Assembly: GCA_027924645.1 (NCBI GenBank)
Contig: BSBN01000242.1
Coordinates: 4,030,001 to 4,094,000, forward strand
DNA from: Cunninghamia lanceolata
Taxonomy: Eukaryota; Streptophyta; Pinopsida; Cupressales; Cupressaceae
Reading direction: 5' to 3'
DNA: 64,000 nt
Of the stretch, positions 35,760 through 47,278 are shown one piece after another; position 1 is the stretch's first letter, and each line of letters opens with the position of its first letter. The notes below the pieces were generated by a model, which saw nothing but the letters and a program-made list of their open reading frames with translations, had not been told where the DNA came from and made no database searches. Both the position numbers and the translations under genes were made by a program.

Positions 35760-36171
35760 TTGTCGATTAGGATTGCACCCTTATGTAAAGTTGTGAAACC
35801 CTACAATCCTTTGAAACATGGGATCAAACTCAGGCTGTGGGTGACCTATGGTGAGTTTGAACCTCCAGATGGGCTAGTTCCCTTGATAAAATGATAAATT
35901 TGTAGGAAAAGGGTAAAAAAGATCTAATGGAATCACTAAAAACTGAAACTGCAAATGCGGTGATGCACCTAGTTTTGATGGAAAACTTGCAAATCTGATT
36001 CACAATAGATCTGAGAAATCTATTCACACAATCCAGTTTTAGCAATGTAATCACAAAAGTGTTTCTAAGGAAGGCTAGAAATTATCTTGTTTATGAAGGG
36101 AAAAGGATTTTTCACAACATGAAGGAAAACAGACTTCAATAGCACAACCTAAGACTTGTGATATCACTATG
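35760..36171 (+). repeat. Element D left terminal inverted repeat
   Basis: Reverse-complement match to 38639-39050, mostly substitutions, equal length. On the minus strand it has a 74-codon frame (35830-36054) that is also preserved at the same length in the right repeat. Confidence 0.85.
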
Positions 36172-38638
36172 ATTAACACTTGCAAGTAAGAATGAGACAA
36201 TAATTTTAAAGATTTTGACTTTTAAACACAATAAAATTTCATCAAATCACTCATACAAGTAGCATTAATGGAGAGGCAAACACTTGATTCCAATGAAAAA
36301 TAAAGGAAAATATTGCATAAAAGACAGAAAATGGAAATTGTAACCTGTTGTAATCTCTATAAAATCTGTAAAATTGAGTTACAAAACCTTCCTTCTCTTC
36401 CAAAATATAAAGAGCCAAAGAGGTAAGAACTCAAAAAATGAGTTACAAAACCTCTTTCTCTCAATGTGTAAAAGAGAAAAGAATGCAAGAACTAGAAAAA
36501 CCTAAATTTTTCGTTACAATATATAGTTTGCTCTCTCCAAGAGGCATGAAAAAAAATAACTGCAGCTAACTACCTCTAAAAATAAGCTCTCCAATTTGAT
36601 CCACGAGCAAACCAAGAAATCCCTAAAATAAGGGTCAAAATTGCCTCAAAATGAGCAAAAATAGCCCCAAACTGAATCTCTCCATGTGTTTGACCAAAAC
36701 TCCTCAAAATGTCCTCCAAATCATGCAAAAGTCTTCAAATAGTCTCAGCTAACTCAACTCATCTATTTTGCATGATTTTGCATTTGCAAAATTGATGTGA
36801 GCAAAGAATAAAGTGATTAGGTGCTAATTACTTTACTATTAGTTACATTTTGTACTAACTCTATGATTTTACAACTTGTAAAAAATAATAAAGTAATTTG
36901 TAAAATATTACCATATTATTTATTTACATTGATTTTAGTTGTAAAGTCATACATGATAGATGAAAAGAAAACAAACACCTTATTTCTCCAATTACATTTG
37001 CCTAATTTGCACAAATTTGCATGATTTGATGCCAAAATTTAGGACTTAATATGTGAGAGAGAAAAAAAATATCCCCTTATGTCTCCATGCAAGAAATAAT
37101 CTCCTAGTTGCATTTCACATGCATTAAGGCAAAATACATCCCCTTGCCTTCATAAGGTATATCACCCTGCATAAGTAACCTTACCTTATCCACATACATG
37201 CATTGTCTTCAAAAACTACATGCAAATATCCTTGTCTCACCATACAAATACCACCATGCAAAACTTTACCTTATCCACAATCCTGCCATCTCTTCATACA
37301 TTACCTTGTCTTCAAATGATGCTCCTTTGTTGACCACACTTGGTCTCCATGAATGTGAGAGGAAACTTTGACTCTTGGCCATGTTGCATATGATTTCAAG
37401 GTGTCTTCAACCATGCTTTTCTCATGAGGCATTTTGACCACATCATTAGTCGACCATATAGAAATAAAGGGTTTTAAAAAAATCATAAGGAAATGATCCT
37501 TATCTCACAATGATATCGACCCCTTTGATTCTATCAAATTCAAATGCAAAAAGAAACATGTTGTCGGCCCATGGCCCCTTCTTGGAATGATGACTAGGCA
37601 TATTCAAGACTAAAGTCTTGACCTCGATGGATAAGGTAATGATTTTTTTTGTTTTGTTTTGCAAAGTCAAAAAATTGGAAAATGAAGAGCCATTGAACAA
37701 AAGCAGTGATATAACCCTAAAAATCATTTCATTTTACATTTTACTTTCATCCCATTCAGCTCTGCAACTTTCATTCAACCGACTAGGGTTTTCCAAACAC
37801 AAGCGACTTCTCTTTGGTTCTCCACTTTCATCTTGGTCTAAACTCTGACATTTTTATGGAAAAGAAGGCAAGAGGAAGGTGAGCATGGTATCTTCAATTT
37901 TGACTGGCATTTTCTATTATTTATGTGGCATTTCTTCTTCATATGGTCGCGGCCATGTGCTGAGTATACATTACATTTCTTTTGACAAGCTTTTCCTTGT
38001 TTCTCTCTTTTCTGCAATTATAAATTCATATCCTAAGATCTCTTAAATAAAAGGAGGTCGCAGCTTGCTTCAGTCTCTTTCTTCTGTAAAACTTATGAGG
38101 TGAGCTTCTTTTCTAACTCTGGCTTCCCTGTATCTTGATTCTTTGACACTGTAACTGAAAAATGGTAAGGGTTTCGAAATGGTTTTAGTGGGTATCTTTT
38201 TCTTTTGAAGAAACAACCACTCTCTAGTCTAGTCGTGCCTGTGTATGCATTCTCTTTGATTTTCTCCACTGTAGATACAAAAACTTCCACAAGGGTTTCT
38301 GAAAAATGATGAGGGTTTGCTACTTTTTTAGCTATAAAGACTTTACTGTAACGACCATGCTCCATTCTCTTTGTAGATACAAAAAATATAAGGTTTTCTC
38401 AATTTGAAACAAGGGTTATAATTTTCTACATACAAGGCTCTTCTATCACGGCCTGCACTATTTTGCATTCTGTAGCTTTTTCTTACTAGTAGATATAAAA
38501 ATGAAACAATGGTTTTTTAAAAATGCGAAAAGGGTTTTCACTTTTCTTTAAATAAAAACCCTTATTCTGGTATAGCTATGGCATATTCTATTATTTCTGT
38601 ATGTTTCTTGACTGTTAACACCATTCTTCATAAGGTTC
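36172..38638. other. Element D interior, no recognised gene
   Basis: No frame exceeds about 90 codons and none looks like a transposase or a captured host exon. The left part is AT-rich with many aaaac/caaaa words. At about 38100-38600 there is a diverged tandem series with a period of about 100-120 bp marked by gtagatacaaaaa (38271, 38373 and a variant at 38489), each followed by an aagggtt-type word. Confidence 0.55.
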
Positions 38639-39050
38639 CATAGTGATATCACAAGTCTTAGGTTGTGCTATTGAAGTATGTTTTCCTTCATGTTGTGAAA
38701 AATCCTTTTTCCTTCATAAAGAAGATAATTTTCAGCATTCCTTAGAAACACTTTTGTGATTACATTGGTAAAACTGGATTGTGTGAATAGATTTCTAAGA
38801 TCTATTGTGAATCAGATTTGCAAGTTTTCTATCAAAACTAGGTGCATCACCGCATTTGGAGTTTTAGTTTTTAGTGATTCCATTAGATCTTTTTTACCCT
38901 TTTCCTGCAAATTTATCATTTTATCAAGGGAACCAGCCCATCTGGAGGTTCAAACTCACCATAGGTCATCCACAGCCTGAGTTTGATCCCATGTTTCGAA
39001 GGATTGCAGAGTTTCACAACTTTGCATAAGGGTGCAATCCTAATCGACAA
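38639..39050 (-). repeat. Element D right terminal inverted repeat
   Basis: Reverse complement of the left repeat over 412 bp. It contains the plus-strand 74-codon frame at 38756-38980 corresponding to the left-repeat frame. Confidence 0.85.
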
Positions 39051-39708
39051 TAGTAATCATTGACTCCTCTCTACCTCCAGAGCAAAGGTTGAAGCTATTA
39101 ATGGACTCTTTTAAAGATCACTCTTCTCATGTTGAGCAAAATCAGAACGGGAGGCAACAAAAAGAATAAATGATAAGAGAATGGATGAGATGATTAACAA
39201 ATATGCTAATGCACATAATAAACTTAAAGAAAATTTAAAGAAGTTGAAAGATTGAATTGATGGGGCCACCACATTATATCCATTCTACCTAAATTGGCCA
39301 AAGTCAACAAAGAATATCAAAGATCAAATGGAGACCATTGAGGCACAAATCAATCAAATGGTCAGTGTGTATGATTTGTCTAAGGAAAAAAATGGGGTAA
39401 CAAAAGCTCAATTGGAAAAACTTCATGCATAGTTATCTCAACTACATGACCAAAGAGAAAACTTGAAGAAATAATTTGGTTAGTTGAGAGAGGCAGTGAA
39501 TCTGAGACTTGCCTCATTGTCTGGTTTGCTAGGGGAATTAGAAAAGGTAGATCAAAAGATGAAAACCCCAAGCAACATAGAGGAAGTTGAGGAGTTATGC
39601 ATGCAGTGTGAATGCCAAAACTATATGCTTGCCTCAGAAAGTAGCAACTGGACAACAACTCTTCAACAACTCAAGGTAATCTACAAGGCCATTATACCAT
39701 TCAAATGA
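39051..39708 (+). pseudogene. Element E long non-pol ORF, part 3 (C-terminus)
   Basis: It resumes after element D with VIIDSSLPPEQRLKLLMDSF, then alternating frames with stops. The content is strongly coiled-coil-like: MINKYANAHNKLKENLKKLK, IEAQINQMVSVYDLSKEKN and SLSGLLGELEKVDQKMKTPS. It ends in TGA at 39706-39708, about 140 bp before the polypurine-tract block. The position just before the 3' end of the element matches the extra ORF found after pol in some Sireviruses. Confidence 0.5.
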
Positions 39709-39844
39709 GTTGTAAGAGGAATGTAAATAAGACAATTTTTTATGTATATAGTCTTGCGGAGGATAGTAGAGTCACACCATGTATATAGCATCTATTTTTG
39801 AGGAATCTTCATCTTAGGGGAGTACAGTTTTAGAAATCATTTTG

Positions 39845-40027
39845 TAAAGGGGGAGCTACTCTCATGTATATACATATATTTATTTGACAAAGGGGGAGTA
39901 TAGTGGAGTAGTTAGAATAGTTGAAGGACTTGACATTGAAAGCCCTTTGTCCTTGATGTCAAAGGGGGAGAGAGAAATATATATCTAAGGGGGAGTATAT
40001 GTTGCCATCAATGACAAAGGGGGAGAT
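39845..40027 (+). promoter_or_regulatory. Multiple polypurine tracts of element E
   Basis: There are five purine tracts on the plus strand within about 180 bp: gtaaagggggagctac, gacaaagggggagtatag, gtcaaagggggagagag, ctaagggggagtatatg and gacaaagggggagat. The last directly abuts the LTR. This organisation matches that of element C and the Sirevirus pattern. Confidence 0.78.
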
Positions 40028-41961
40028 TTTTGGCAATATGTGTTGTCATTGATGTTAACATAGTATATGGAGGTATAAGGACAAACTTGTTAGAGTCAGC
40101 ATAGTCAAGGCAAACCAGTCCAAGAGAAGAGAAAATAATCTAAGTATGGTCAGGTGATCAGTTTTGTGTCTGAGCATGATGCAGTGGTAAATACTCATGT
40201 CTTTGCATGTTTCCAATATTCCTACAAGTATATCTCATCAGTTTTGAGTACCGCAGTTAATGATAAATACTAGAAATTTGTCTAAGGCATTCACAATGCA
40301 TATCCCAAGGCAGAGTCACATTGTTTTGCTCTGCATCTCTCTGCAATGTAAGATTTGATCTTGTGGTTCTGAAGACAAGTTTATTTAGGTATTGAAATAA
40401 TATATCCAAGTTTTCAGGTCTTCACATCTCCAATAGAAAAAGTTACAAGGGACAGGGTACCAGTTTCTACTTAGACAGGGCAAAGCAATGATGAAGACTT
40501 AATGAAATGCTCCGCATTCCTCGAGAAGACATTATTTTGTCATGCGGTTTTGAAGACATGCTCAGGGATGCATAATGCATGCTATTGTGTAGTATCAAGT
40601 GTTCTAAGGGTCCACAAGTTCAGTTATCAAAATGACAGAAGTAATACAGTTAAGTTTGGATGTCTAAGTTGTTCTCAGAAGCACATATTTGAGTACTTGC
40701 AGAAGATGGAAAGTATACAGATCAACTATAGGAGCTTGTGTGGAGATTCTACATGTCCTAATGTATCTCAGGTTTGAACCACATGCAAATCTTTCTTATC
40801 TCCTGTACTACATAATGCATCTAAGTCAGTTAGTGAAGAATTACATATGACTATCCTCCGGATTATAATATTCTTGTGTCAAGTCTATGATTTTCTCCAC
40901 AAGTGAAAATGAGGATGTGCAGATTTGGAAACATATATATATATATATATATATAATGATGTATAATTTCATTCTTAAGAAGTTTCAAATGTTTTGGTGT
41001 ACCGCAATGCAATATCTCAAGTTTTGATTTGTCACAGTCAGTTTGAAATGCCCTATTTCATCGGTTTAGTATGTTCCTTGTTTTGTGGATACATATATTG
41101 GTTAGATACTTCAAGAGAATGATGTTTGGATAATGTTGAGAAGATACATGAACAAATTCTTGGTCCGCATGAAGATTTTGGCCTCTCCTCGGTAGTGTGA
41201 AGATGTATAGTTAGTAGTTTTGAGAAGTTTGAGCCAACAGGTTAAGTTTCTGGTATGTATGGTAGATCCTAACCTATTGCTTTGAATTTGGAAAGTGTGA
41301 AGAGATATGTCTTGAATTTTTTCATGAAGATCTGAGGTTTGCAACAAGTTGTCTTATCATATTGTATGTATTGAGGCCGAACCTTGAAGAGTTACACGTT
41401 TCATCCAATAATGTTTATGATGCCGACCTAATTAGTGTTTTGAAGTGTTGCAGAGGATATTTATAGAAGGTCAAATTCATTTGAAATGAAAAATGTGTGA
41501 GTGTGTATATGATAGCAAAGGGCAAGGTATGAAGTGTGCAAAATTAGTTTGAAGGCATATTTTGAGTAGAAAAAGAAGACTGCAATATCAACATAAGTCA
41601 GATGTCTACTTTGTAGCAGTCCATATATCTATTTTTGTAAATCCTAAATGTAGTGAGCAATGGATTCCTTGGGTTCTACCCTAAATCAAAGTTGTAATTG
41701 ATGTAAGCACAAAGTACAAGGAGTAGTAGATTCCTTGGGTTGCAACTCAAAGTGAGCATAATATATTGTGAGCTAACACTCACTGTGGTTTTTCCCTATT
41801 TTAGGGTTTTCCACGTAAAAATCCTCATGTTCTTGTGTTAATTTTATGTTGCATGATTTACTTTATGCTCCTTAAGTTACTCAGCTTTATCTGCAAATAA
41901 TTTTTAAAGTTTTTGTGTGTGCTGATTCACCCCCCTTCTTAGCACCTCATTATTTTCAACA
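40028..41961 (+). repeat. Element E 3' LTR
   Basis: It starts right after the last polypurine tract (ttttggcaatatgtgttgtc; the expected tg is mutated) and ends gattcacccccc...attttcaaca. Both ends resemble those of the element C LTR (gtgttgtcattgatgt near the start, ttcacccccc near the end). It is about 1.93 kb. The end could lie at 41970 (caca aca) instead. The matching 5' LTR was not found in the window. Confidence 0.65.
40933..40955. repeat. (AT)n microsatellite
   Basis: An uninterrupted at-dinucleotide run of about 23 bases inside the element E LTR. Confidence 0.9.
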
Positions 41962-43209
41962 CTCACAACATGCTCCATTTAGCCCTAGCAAAATGAGGAC
42001 CCAACCCCTTTTTTTGCATTGGTAGTCCTTTTGTTGTTTGCTTAAGTGGTATAGATAAAATGTCAAGTCACTAAGGCTAAATTACAAGTTACTAAGTGTA
42101 CCCTGAAATGGTCATGGATGGGTAGAGAATAAAATTTTAGCTAGGGTTACCTTTTGAAGCTTTTGAAAATTCACTAGAATGAGTGAGTTATGACCACTAG
42201 AAATTCTAGTCAACTGGACATTTTTGGTCAATTGTACATGGACATTTACGAGATGTTCAAGTCATGTCCGGTATCCATATCAGGGTACAAATCCGTTAAA
42301 AAAACACTTAGACCTGAAGCCAAATTCAAATACAACTAATTAATTTCTTAATCGGATTGGATATTAGTGCACCCATGAAGTTTGTGTCCAGATCCTTTTG
42401 AAACTATCAAAATTATCCTCATAAGCTTTGGAGATTCCTACTTGATAGGATATTTCAACCTGACAGGACATCCAAAGATCATGTCCAAGCTTTACAAGGG
42501 ACCTCTCGTATCCTGATTAACCATTGAACTTTCAACTGGATATTTCCCACAGGATAAATTTTGACCAGACATTTCCCACATGATATTTCAACTAGATATC
42601 CTGATATCCCTTCGGTCCTGTCCACATTAAACTCCCGTTAAGCGAGCTACCTTTTTGCCATTGGAGTTCAAATTTAAATATGAATTACACAGCTATCACA
42701 TTTCTCTGCTCCTGAAGAGTAATTGCTCACCTACTAAATTATAGTATTGAATGCATGAACACTTAGTGAATTTCACAAAGGATAAAAGCATAATTTGATC
42801 CATTTAGTAATCACAAAGCATTCAAGTGTCTTAAGTGAAATTGCATAGAGATTTGTAGCAATTTGTAGAGATCTTGAGGTGAATGGACTTAGAATTACAA
42901 AATAATCTCAGCTCGAACAGAACACACCCAAAGGTAAACGGACATCCATTGCAACTATCTACAAAGGTAAATTTCCACTTCTACAGGTACGTATATGACA
43001 AAAAACGTTGTCGATTATAGTAGGGTAATTTTCTTAAACCTAGGGTAAAATAAGATTTGTTCATTTATCACCGTAAATCCTATTATTACCTACACATTTT
43101 AATCCATGATTGTATTTCACTAAAAGATCTGGTTTTCACTTAGGTAGCAAAAAGATTAACTCTTAACCCTAGCCCCACACAAGCAAACTAACTTTGGCAG
43201 GTGTCCATC
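41962..43209. other. Unassigned non-coding stretch before the G ORF
   Basis: I see no gene. Short words such as ggatatttcccac, gatatttcaac and ggacatttac recur at 42230-42610. It may be the LTR or leader of the element that carries the G ORF, but no boundary was found. The bases just before that ORF, tttggcaggtgtcc, look like a splice acceptor (cag/gt), which leaves open a spliced structure. Confidence 0.35.
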
Positions 43210-46200
43210 ATGCAGGACACGATGATTAAAGTGCAGAAGCAAAGGGATGATGAGTTCAAAAAACCAATGGGTCACGCACCTGGAGCAGTCTGGAGCAAGT
43301 TTGGATATGCCTCCAATACTCACTGCGGCTATGTGAACATAGAGGCATTTAGGATAAAGATTCATGCTCATGATGTGTTGAAGAACATAGTTTCTAGTGG
43401 AATGTACAATGCGACAAGATTCCCATACGCCATGGATGCACTGGAACTGGTCATCTAGTGTGCACAGACGTATAACTCGCTCAATCGACATGTAGAGCAC
43501 TAGGGCTGAACATATGTTGATTTCTTACCCAAGGGCATCTCGGAGACATTCAACCTCCCAAGGAGCAGGGACATATTTAAGATCAACCTGAATGAATTGA
43601 CAACATAATATAACTCGAATGTTGTTGGATGCCATAAGGTAATGCATAACTCATGGTTGGATCCAACAACCGGACCTAAAGCAATTTTGAAGATGGCACA
43701 AACCCTGTTCAAGTTTGAATTCAATGAGGAAGTCCAATACATGATCACCTTACTGAGTAGGATGGTCGAGAAAGAAGATACTGGCTCCCTCGACCTGTGG
43801 ATGTTTGGTTTAATCATATTCGTAAAGGATGTTGGAGTTGTGCACTGGGCACAATTGATCAGCGACTCAATACATAATGATATGGTTACCTAGAAGAAGA
43901 AGAGGAGGTTCTCCAAGACCTCATACATTGTCTACTCATGTGCCTACAAGTCACAATTTGACAGATTATACACCATGGGCAAGCTAGGGAGCAAGGACGG
44001 AGAACAACTAGTGTGGCAATACTACCCTCAGTTGGAGAGGAACCAGTCCATTGCACACTTTTGAAGAGTAAATGACTACTTATTGACGTGGTTGGTCCAG
44101 TTAACAGAAGGAGACCTAGAAAAAAAGATATCCAAGGAGGCCCAAGGGGACATCACAACTCATGGATCTTGGTTTATCCAGTTTCCCACTTTCACCTACA
44201 TCAGGATGGAGGGATTCGAGAGTCACCCATTTATGCTACCAAAGTACCCTACAAATAAGATATTGGTCCTGGAGATAACTAGGCAAATCATCCTCTCTTT
44301 TGAGGCATATGTCTAGAAGAATGGCCAAGGAACAATCAAATTCCCACTAGACATCGGGTGGTATAGATGTGCAGAGTTTAAGGACTCCAAATTGTTTGAG
44401 GCTAAAATACAAATGTTGAACTTACAGCCATTCCCACTCCAGCAGATGTTCGATCCATACCACAGGATGGAGACATATGTGGACAAGAAGTTGCGACATG
44501 TCTCTCATCTAGAGGACTTTTGGGTGGATTGCAATAATGAGGAAGATGCAGGCTAGAAAAGAGGATATCAAAGATTAACTTTGAATCAGATGAGAAATCT
44601 GGGAATTCTAGAGGTGCCATTGCAAGTCAAGTCCGATGATGGTTTAACCTTGGACCTAGAAGTTATGACACTAAACATGTATACAAGGAGACATTACCTC
44701 TCCCAGATTGGGTAAAACCTAACAAGACATCAATTGATGTCATATCCAAGAATGTCCTAGTCGCTACCCAAAGATGGGTAGACCAACAGGTAAATGAGCT
44801 TGAGGATAAGGGAGTGGACCTGACCTATGGAATGAAAAGGAAGAGGAAAGACTAAACTGATGCGGGTTATGATGACTTCCTCATAGTCAAGACGAGAGTC
44901 ATGGAGGTAGCATTGGCCAAAGATGGCGCATCCAGTTCTGAACCTCCTCTAACTTCAGCAGGTGTGAGTATAGCCATGATACACTCACCTAAAAGTGAAC
45001 AACCCAAATTGACACCATCCCAATATCCTATGTAGCCCCACTAGAGCACCTAGTGGTAGATATCTTGGGAGGAGTGGACATCCCCAAGAAGAAGAGAAGA
45101 ATACCTCAACTAACTGCAGATATGAGGGGGATGCTTCCACAAGACAAAGGTGAAGAGGTAGGGACATCTGGAGCTGCCACCGCTATGGAGATGAAGTTTG
45201 CATCCATGTCTTCTCAACCTAAGTTGCAATTACCCCAAGCCCTAACACCTCAATCACAAAAGATTTGAGGGATCATCCAGGTGAAGAGGGACATTATGGA
45301 AGAAATGAAGAAGGATCAAGAGATCCAACAACAAGCCAAGGCCAAAGATATGCAATTTCTCTCAAGTCAGGTTGTAGACTTGGCTAATGATGAAGTCACT
45401 AATGATGTTACGAATGATCCAATATCTTCTCTGTTCACACCACAGGCATCACAATTGGAGGAATCCCAATCAATACATCCAAGGGTGGAAGAAATAAATG
45501 GTCTAGAGGTAGAAGTGATATCTGACACATAGATGTGAGGACCTCAAACTACATTAGTAGACCAACTAGAATAAGTCCAAGATGTGGGCACAGCGACACA
45601 AGAAGAGGTAGGTCCATCGCAACAAGTTGAGATAGAAGAAGTAAATGTGGACACTACTCTTCCTGAAGATAAGGAAGAGACTCATCCGGACATCCCCAAG
45701 GAGGGTGATGCATAGCAGGGTCAAGAGCATCTAGTAGAGGATCAAAACAAAGAAGTGCAGTAGAAGCTGACATTTGATGAAGGTCTAAACGACCAAGAGA
45801 CTGAAGAGGTACCTCCTGAAGGAGAGAATCTAGAGCCTCAACCTATGGATGTAGATCCATCAGATATGGAAGAAGATAAAGGCACTTAAACCTTTAATCA
45901 CTAATAGGGTCTTGGGGTGGATAAAGGTGAACATCACCTGGAAGAGGAATCGAACAAAGGTGAGGTTCCCCAACAAGAAGTTCCTCAACATGAAGAGGAA
46001 CCGCACAGAGAAGAAGAACTACTGAAGGAGGCTGAAAGACAAATAGAAGATGTTCATATTAAACAACCTGGTTAGGAAGGACCCACCCCAGAATGGTTGG
46101 CATCAGAGGTCAAAGATCCTCCAACTCACTTGATTCCATTTGACTTCAAAGCATTGATTTTAGCAGAAGAAATAAAGCCTAGGAGAAAGGAAAGAGTAGT

Positions 46201-47278
46201 ATCTTCTATTCGAAGAGATGCTACAGGATCTAGGATAACCCAATTGGCTATACCTATGGTGGATAAGGGTAAAGGAGAAATAAGTGTAAGTGAGTACCAG
46301 ATAACTACTCTAGACTTAGGGCATGCCACTGCGGAGCAAGAGATAGATGAGCTCAAAGGCAGCGCATAGGCCATTGCAGCACAGATAAGAAGGAATAAGC
46401 TGAAGAAACAAGAGCTAAAAGGGTGCATTGCCCAACTAGAGAGATTCATAAAGGGGCTATTCACCTTGGGAATATCAATAATCAAGATCCCAACCAACTT
46501 GACATTGGTGACCCAAGAATAGGTAACAGAGCTGGATGAAAAGAAGCATTAAGCTTAAGTCATGGAGAAATGGTACCTAAAATTCTTAGAGGAAGGGGAA
46601 GAGGTCATCCAGACAACTCTATCAAACTGGGACACCTTGACCTTCATCAAGAATAAGGTTGATGTCTTGAAGACAACATGTGCCACAAGTCTAGACCAAA
46701 CTCAGGACATCATGAAGCTAAAAGCTATCCAAGTGCTATCGAACAAGATGTTGATACACCATAACATCATGACCATCTAGAACATGCCACTCATGTCGAC
46801 TTGGTTGAAGGATTTGAAGTTTGAGGAGGAGATTTTGAAAACCTATCGATTTAAGGCCATAGACATCAACAACAAGATCCATGAACTCCTAGATAAGGAA
46901 ATGGAGATTCTGGAGAAGATAACTGGCTAGATGATGGATGAAAAGGAAGTATATGAGGAGCAAGCCTCAACTGTAAATTTCAAGGCCAAGTATGGCCTAA
47001 TTTTAGAGGATCCAGTAAATCACTTCTCAAAGAAGGCTATAGATGAGGTCATGGACCTCTATATGAAGATCAAAGGATATAAGGAGAAGCTAGATGCCAA
47101 AATTGATAAATGGATAAACTTGACAGATCAACTCCAAATGTAGGAGTATGCTAAGGTAAAGGCTCAAGCCTTTGATAGGGATGGTATCAGAAAATCCATC
47201 GCCTCCCATGATGCATATAAGGCTCTGGATTTTGGTCAAATATTGATTGAAGAAGATAAGGGATCTGATACAGAGTGA
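43210..47278 (+). pseudogene. G: long unrecognised ORF with acidic and coiled-coil regions, stop-interrupted
   Basis: ATG at 43210 (MQDTMIKVQKQRDDEFKKPM) opens a frame that can be followed for about 4 kb with roughly twenty stops and a few frame changes, ending in TGA at 47276-47278. The first about 450 codons look globular (WSKFGYASNTHCGYVNIEAF, NSWLDPTTGPKAILKMAQTL, LDLWMFGLIIFVKDVGVVHW, SKTSYIVYSCAYKSQFDRLY). They may correspond to the 'putative plant transposon protein' type of ORF, but I recognise no catalytic site. The middle (45000-46080) is acidic and repetitive (EEVPPEGENLEPQ-like). The last part (46560-47140) is helical and coiled-coil-like (MDLYMKIKGYKEKLDAKIDK). Its architecture parallels the E ORF without obvious sequence identity. 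Most likely it is a retroelement accessory ORF. Confidence 0.5.

Larger units (their letters stand above)
35760..39050. mobile_element. Element D: DNA-transposon-like element with 412-bp terminal inverted repeats
   Basis: The left end ttgtcgattaggattgcacc is the reverse complement of the right end ggtgcaatcctaatcgacaa. Inverted similarity extends 412 bp on each side (35760-36171 and 38639-39050). Flanking 9-mers aggtaattg and tagtaatca share gtaat, which fits a decayed 9-bp duplication of the Mutator (MULE) type. The coding frame of element E runs up to one side and resumes on the other. The 2.47-kb interior has no transposase motif that I can see, so this is probably a non-autonomous MULE or foldback-type element. 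Confidence 0.72.
2140..41961 (+). mobile_element. Element E: Sirevirus-like Ty1/copia retroelement lacking pol (outer layer of the nest)
   Basis: The parts on the plus strand are a gag zinc-knuckle remnant (about 2150-2828), a long non-pol ORF (3272-39708, interrupted), a multiple polypurine-tract block and a 3' LTR (40028-41961). The PPT/LTR junction closely parallels that of copia element C: both have ...caatgacaaagggggagat followed by an LTR start containing gtgttgtcattgatgt. No protease, integrase or reverse transcriptase is visible between gag and the long ORF, so the element looks non-autonomous. Element A (4604-34316) and element D (35760-39050) are inserted in it. Its 5' LTR was not found; it lies left of the window or was lost. 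The left boundary given here is only where gag becomes readable. Confidence 0.6.

Noticed and set aside
40933..40955. (AT)n run as a regulatory element
   Set aside because: A simple microsatellite within an LTR; nothing beyond slippage is needed to explain it.
46126..46497. 123-codon minus-strand frame with hydrophobic stretches
   Set aside because: It lies opposite the G ORF, whose composition and continuity over 4 kb favour the plus strand.
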